DNA of 64,000 nt. It comes from Oscillospiraceae bacterium. GTDB taxonomy: Bacteria; Bacillota; Clostridia; Oscillospirales; CAG-272. Shown one piece after another: positions 61,384 to 64,000 of this stretch; position 1 is the stretch's first letter; each line of letters opens with the position of its first letter. The stretch spans positions 1 to 64,000 of the forward strand of contig SVTR01000007.1 of assembly GCA_015063685.1 (NCBI GenBank). The letters are read 5' to 3'. Below the pieces are notes generated by a model, which made no database searches, was not told the DNA's origin, and saw only the letters and a list, made by a program, of their open reading frames with translations. A program made the position numbers and the translations under genes.

Positions 61384-64000
61384 ATGGATATGAAAACGAA
61401 TGTTTATTTTAAAAAGCTTCTTCTTCCCTTCTTTACGGGAATCCTCAGCTTGTTCCTTGTATCAACGCTGATCGCTTGTCAGAGTGAGTCGGTATCCGAA
61501 GACACCGCCCCCGAGACCCAAGGTGAAACGGTTATCCCGGAGGTAACGATTTCCGAGACTCAAGCGCCCGAGACTAACGCTCCGGAGACCGAAGCTTTGG
61601 AAACCAACGCACCCGAGACCCAAGCGTCCGAAACGGAGGCTCCCGAAACACAAGCCCCCGAAACGGAGACTGTGGAGGCAGAAACGGATGTATCCGACCC
61701 CGATACGCTTCTTTTCAAGGCTGACGATGGATATATCGTCTATGATTTCTATGCCGCCGAATGGGAAAAGGCTGCCGCAGCCGAATTGATCGAACTGCTG
61801 GGCATCAAATATTGCGAGGAGGAGCAGTACGATCTCATCGCGGACTTGAGCGAGACGCCTTCGTACGACATTCTCATCGGCTACACCGGCCGTCGCGGCA
61901 GGGACTATGCCGACACGCTGGCCACCGTCGGTGATCTGGGTTACATTTTGAAGGTTGATGGCACAAGCGTGATCATCATGGCCAATACCGAATCAGGTAT
62001 GAGAGCCGCCCTTGACACCTTCAAGTCCAACCTCACCGAGGTGGAGGGTGGTTACAGTCATCCCGCAAGCTTCGAGGACATATGTGTCAAAAACTCCGAG
62101 AAGCAGGAGCTCTTGGTTGGCGAGGGCGCTTGGGCAGAAAATCTGGCCTATGCTCAATCACTGGAAAACGGTGTTTACACCGAATTTTTGGATGAAAACC
62201 GCCGACTGTGGAAGCTGGTCAATCAACAGGCGATTCTGTACTACAATACCAGCGCCAAGCATCATTGCTATGACGCAATCACCACGACCGAGGGCATTCC
62301 CTACGTTAAGAATACGGGATATGTATACCTCATCAGCGAAGAAGGCAAGGAATACAACGTTAAGAACGCTTACAACGGCGCTCGCACCAATACATACGAG
62401 CTGGGATATTACTTCTACAACGCTCACGTCATGGGAGCCACCTTCGGCGGAAGAAGCCGCACAGATCCCATGCTGTGTATGACCCTCGATCGCACCTTTT
62501 ATATGTACTCCGATAAGCTGAATACGGTTCAGCATTTCGTTGCCGATTCGGGTGACGTTACGGGTATGGCATCCTACGGACAGTACTTTGACATTCCCGA
62601 GTACCGTGTGCAAGGAATTCTCATCAAGGATGCAAGCGGCTTCCACGATAGCCTTGACGGAGTTGATTGGACCACCGCCGAGTACGTGGGCTTCGATATT
62701 GAGCGCGCGGGTATTTTCGGTATCATCCTGGTCAAGGATGCGGGCTCGGGTCAGTTGACAGTGACTTTGGAGAACGGTATCTACCACATCGACCAGCGCG
62801 TCACCACCGATCCCACCACGGTCTACACTAAGGGTACCCACATTTATATGGGTCAGCGCATCTACACCGATACTAACCACGATTTTGATAAGTTCAAGGC
62901 CGAGGCCGAGGCCGAGCGCAATCCTCTCACAGAGGTTGGTCTCCATGAGGATGCTTACGCCAGCGGATATCTTTATTACGATGCCCTCCGCGGCGTATAT
63001 AAGTACCTCATCAACGGTAACGGATTTGTGGGCGCATATTATCAGGACCCTGACACTCACTATAAGGTACACCCTCAGATCACCTGCGACGATATGGACA
63101 GAACCATCTACGTCATGTCCCAAACCATTTCGGGTGCATTGGAAAACGCCGTGATCCTGGACGAAAACGGCAACCTCCTGCCGCTGGCCGCAGAGGTCTG
63201 TAAGAACTTCCAAGGTGAGAACGAGGAATCCACCTACGATCCCGGTGATGTTTCCTACGGTCGCACCTATGTCCCCATCACCCTGAAGGCGGGGGAGACC
63301 AAAAAGTTTACCATCATCAATCTGTATCAGAACTGGGGCAAGTTCCCCTTGAAGCAGCTCTCCTCGGTGCAGTTCACGTCTCCTTACTATCATCTGTCCA
63401 CGGGTGTTACCGAAACCAACTGCATCGCCCCCACCTTTGTTTACGGACGCGACAACTGGCTCCTGCCCGACTTCCGCTCCATGTCTGCGCCTCTGTGGGC
63501 GTCTCAGCCGCAACACACCGCCGTAGGCGGCTTGTACGTCTTTGATTACTGTGATGCAGAGAATAAGCTGACGAAGCTGGAGAACAGCACCGACCACATT
63601 GATTCCTACGGTCCTGTGTACGCTGACGTGACCATGGATTACAAGAGCATTGACAGTCGCATTGAGGCCACCTACCGCCATGTGGAGATGCCTCAGACCG
63701 ATGAAAACCGTGCCTATTATGAGATCGACATCCGGGTGAATGAAGACATTTCCTTCAATGATTTCAAGATGGATTTCTACCTCTTCCGCTTCCACAGCCG
63801 TCTGTGGCACTTCTCCAAGCTGGGCTATCTTGATGAGAACAACCAGCATCAGATCGTGGATTGCGTCTACGGCAGCGGAGAGAATCGTCTCATCAAGCTG
63901 GGTACAGAGGCCCCCTACTACGAATATCACGCTTGCTCCGATCCCAACAACAACGATTACGTCAACTTTGCGCTGATCGTTAAGGACTTTTCCGCCGTGA
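61384..64000 (+). CDS. large lipoprotein with APE/TQ linker and hexosaminidase-type N-terminal domain (partial, runs off right edge)
   Basis: At least 872 codons are open from the ATG at 61384 (CGGAGG upstream) to the window edge, with no stop; the last three bases read TGA only out of frame. Signal peptide with lipobox LIAC (Cys ~36), then an acidic ETQAPETEAPE linker to about residue 105. Residues ~110-220 (ELIELLGIKY...YDILIGYTGR...VIIMANTESGMRAAL) resemble the accessory domain found in GH20 and DUF4838 proteins. The rest is long and beta-rich and I cannot assign it. Likely another surface glycan-active protein. Confidence 0.75.
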   Translation, partial: MDMKTNVYFKKLLLPFFTGILSLFLVSTLIACQSESVSEDTAPETQGETVIPEVTISETQAPETNAPETEALETNAPETQASETEAPETQAPETETVEAETDVSDPDTLLFKADDGYIVYDFYAAEWEKAAAAELIELLGIKYCEEEQYDLIADLSETPSYDILIGYTGRRGRDYADTLATVGDLGYILKVDGTSVIIMANTESGMRAALDTFKSNLTEVEGGYSHPASFEDICVKNSEKQELLVGEGAWAENLAYAQSLENGVYTEFLDENRRLWKLVNQQAILYYNTSAKHHCYDAITTTEGIPYVKNTGYVYLISEEGKEYNVKNAYNGARTNTYELGYYFYNAHVMGATFGGRSRTDPMLCMTLDRTFYMYSDKLNTVQHFVADSGDVTGMASYGQYFDIPEYRVQGILIKDASGFHDSLDGVDWTTAEYVGFDIERAGIFGIILVKDAGSGQLTVTLENGIYHIDQRVTTDPTTVYTKGTHIYMGQRIYTDTNHDFDKFKAEAEAERNPLTEVGLHEDAYASGYLYYDALRGVYKYLINGNGFVGAYYQDPDTHYKVHPQITCDDMDRTIYVMSQTISGALENAVILDENGNLLPLAAEVCKNFQGENEESTYDPGDVSYGRTYVPITLKAGETKKFTIINLYQNWGKFPLKQLSSVQFTSPYYHLSTGVTETNCIAPTFVYGRDNWLLPDFRSMSAPLWASQPQHTAVGGLYVFDYCDAENKLTKLENSTDHIDSYGPVYADVTMDYKSIDSRIEATYRHVEMPQTDENRAYYEIDIRVNEDISFNDFKMDFYLFRFHSRLWHFSKLGYLDENNQHQIVDCVYGSGENRLIKLGTEAPYYEYHACSDPNNNDYVNFALIVKDFSAV

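Overview
The window looks like chromosomal DNA of an endospore-forming, anaerobic gut-type clostridium (Bacillota, class Clostridia; I cannot place it more finely). Evidence: a complete spoIIIAA-AH operon, spoVAD/spoVAE, a Val T-box ahead of valS, the rplU-prp-rpmA cluster with the Prp-cleavable L27 extension, DUF1836/DUF4364/DUF5685 proteins, near-consensus TTGACA-17-TATAAT promoters (many with an extended TGn -10), and many lipoproteins with long Thr/Pro/Glu linkers and glycan-active domains. Translation uses strong GGAGG-type ribosome sites, which I used to correct many starts.

Layout. 1-300: initiator tRNA-Met and tRNA-Leu with promoter and terminator (- strand). 547-6373: a DUF4838 lipoprotein, a surface protein with a C-terminal membrane anchor, and a divergent GH43 glycosidase. 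6439-14935: DUF1836 regulator and membrane protein, a small site-2 protease, a D,D-carboxypeptidase homologue lacking the KTG lysine, a DnaJ/DUF5685 pair, MgtE, SfsA and DUF4364. 15089-17195: homoserine dehydrogenase and a membrane protein. 17270-18685: spoVAE and spoVAD without spoVAC. 18700-22570: a block carrying four related MITE-like elements, two of them nested, around an acetylesterase, a foldase and an unknown protein. 22665-27763: spoIIIA operon. 27924-32900: DUF4190 protein, valS with T-box, then rpmA-prp-rplU. 33364-36749: three-gene acyltransferase/GT8 operon ending in a GT8-acyltransferase fusion. 36822-40078: two paralogous ABC-type solute-binding lipoproteins without permeases. 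40253-43189: GH20, PAP2, GNAT operon. 43228-55971 (- strand): three tandem SGNH lipoproteins, dut, GH78 rhamnosidase, two paralogous metallophosphoesterases (one a lipoprotein) and nadE. 56276-64000: polA, malQ, a membrane protein, and a large lipoprotein running off the right edge.

How the genes fit together. The lipoproteins (DUF4838, SGNH esterases, phosphoesterase, binding proteins, the right-edge protein) are tethered to the membrane by a lipobox cysteine and lifted off it by low-complexity linkers, most made of Pro-Thr-Glu-Ala-type repeats. The matching glycosidases GH43, GH20 and GH78 have no signal peptide and probably finish imported oligosaccharides inside the cell. The second theme is sporulation: engulfment channel, dipicolinate uptake, protease and carboxypeptidase.

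Most noteworthy: a MITE inserted into another MITE, with the empty-site copy in the same window; a MITE in the leader of an esterase gene; an interleaved GT8/acyltransferase lipid-glycosylation locus; NadE and a D,D-carboxypeptidase homologue that each lack a catalytic residue; and a palindromic repeat lying between a T-box and its gene.
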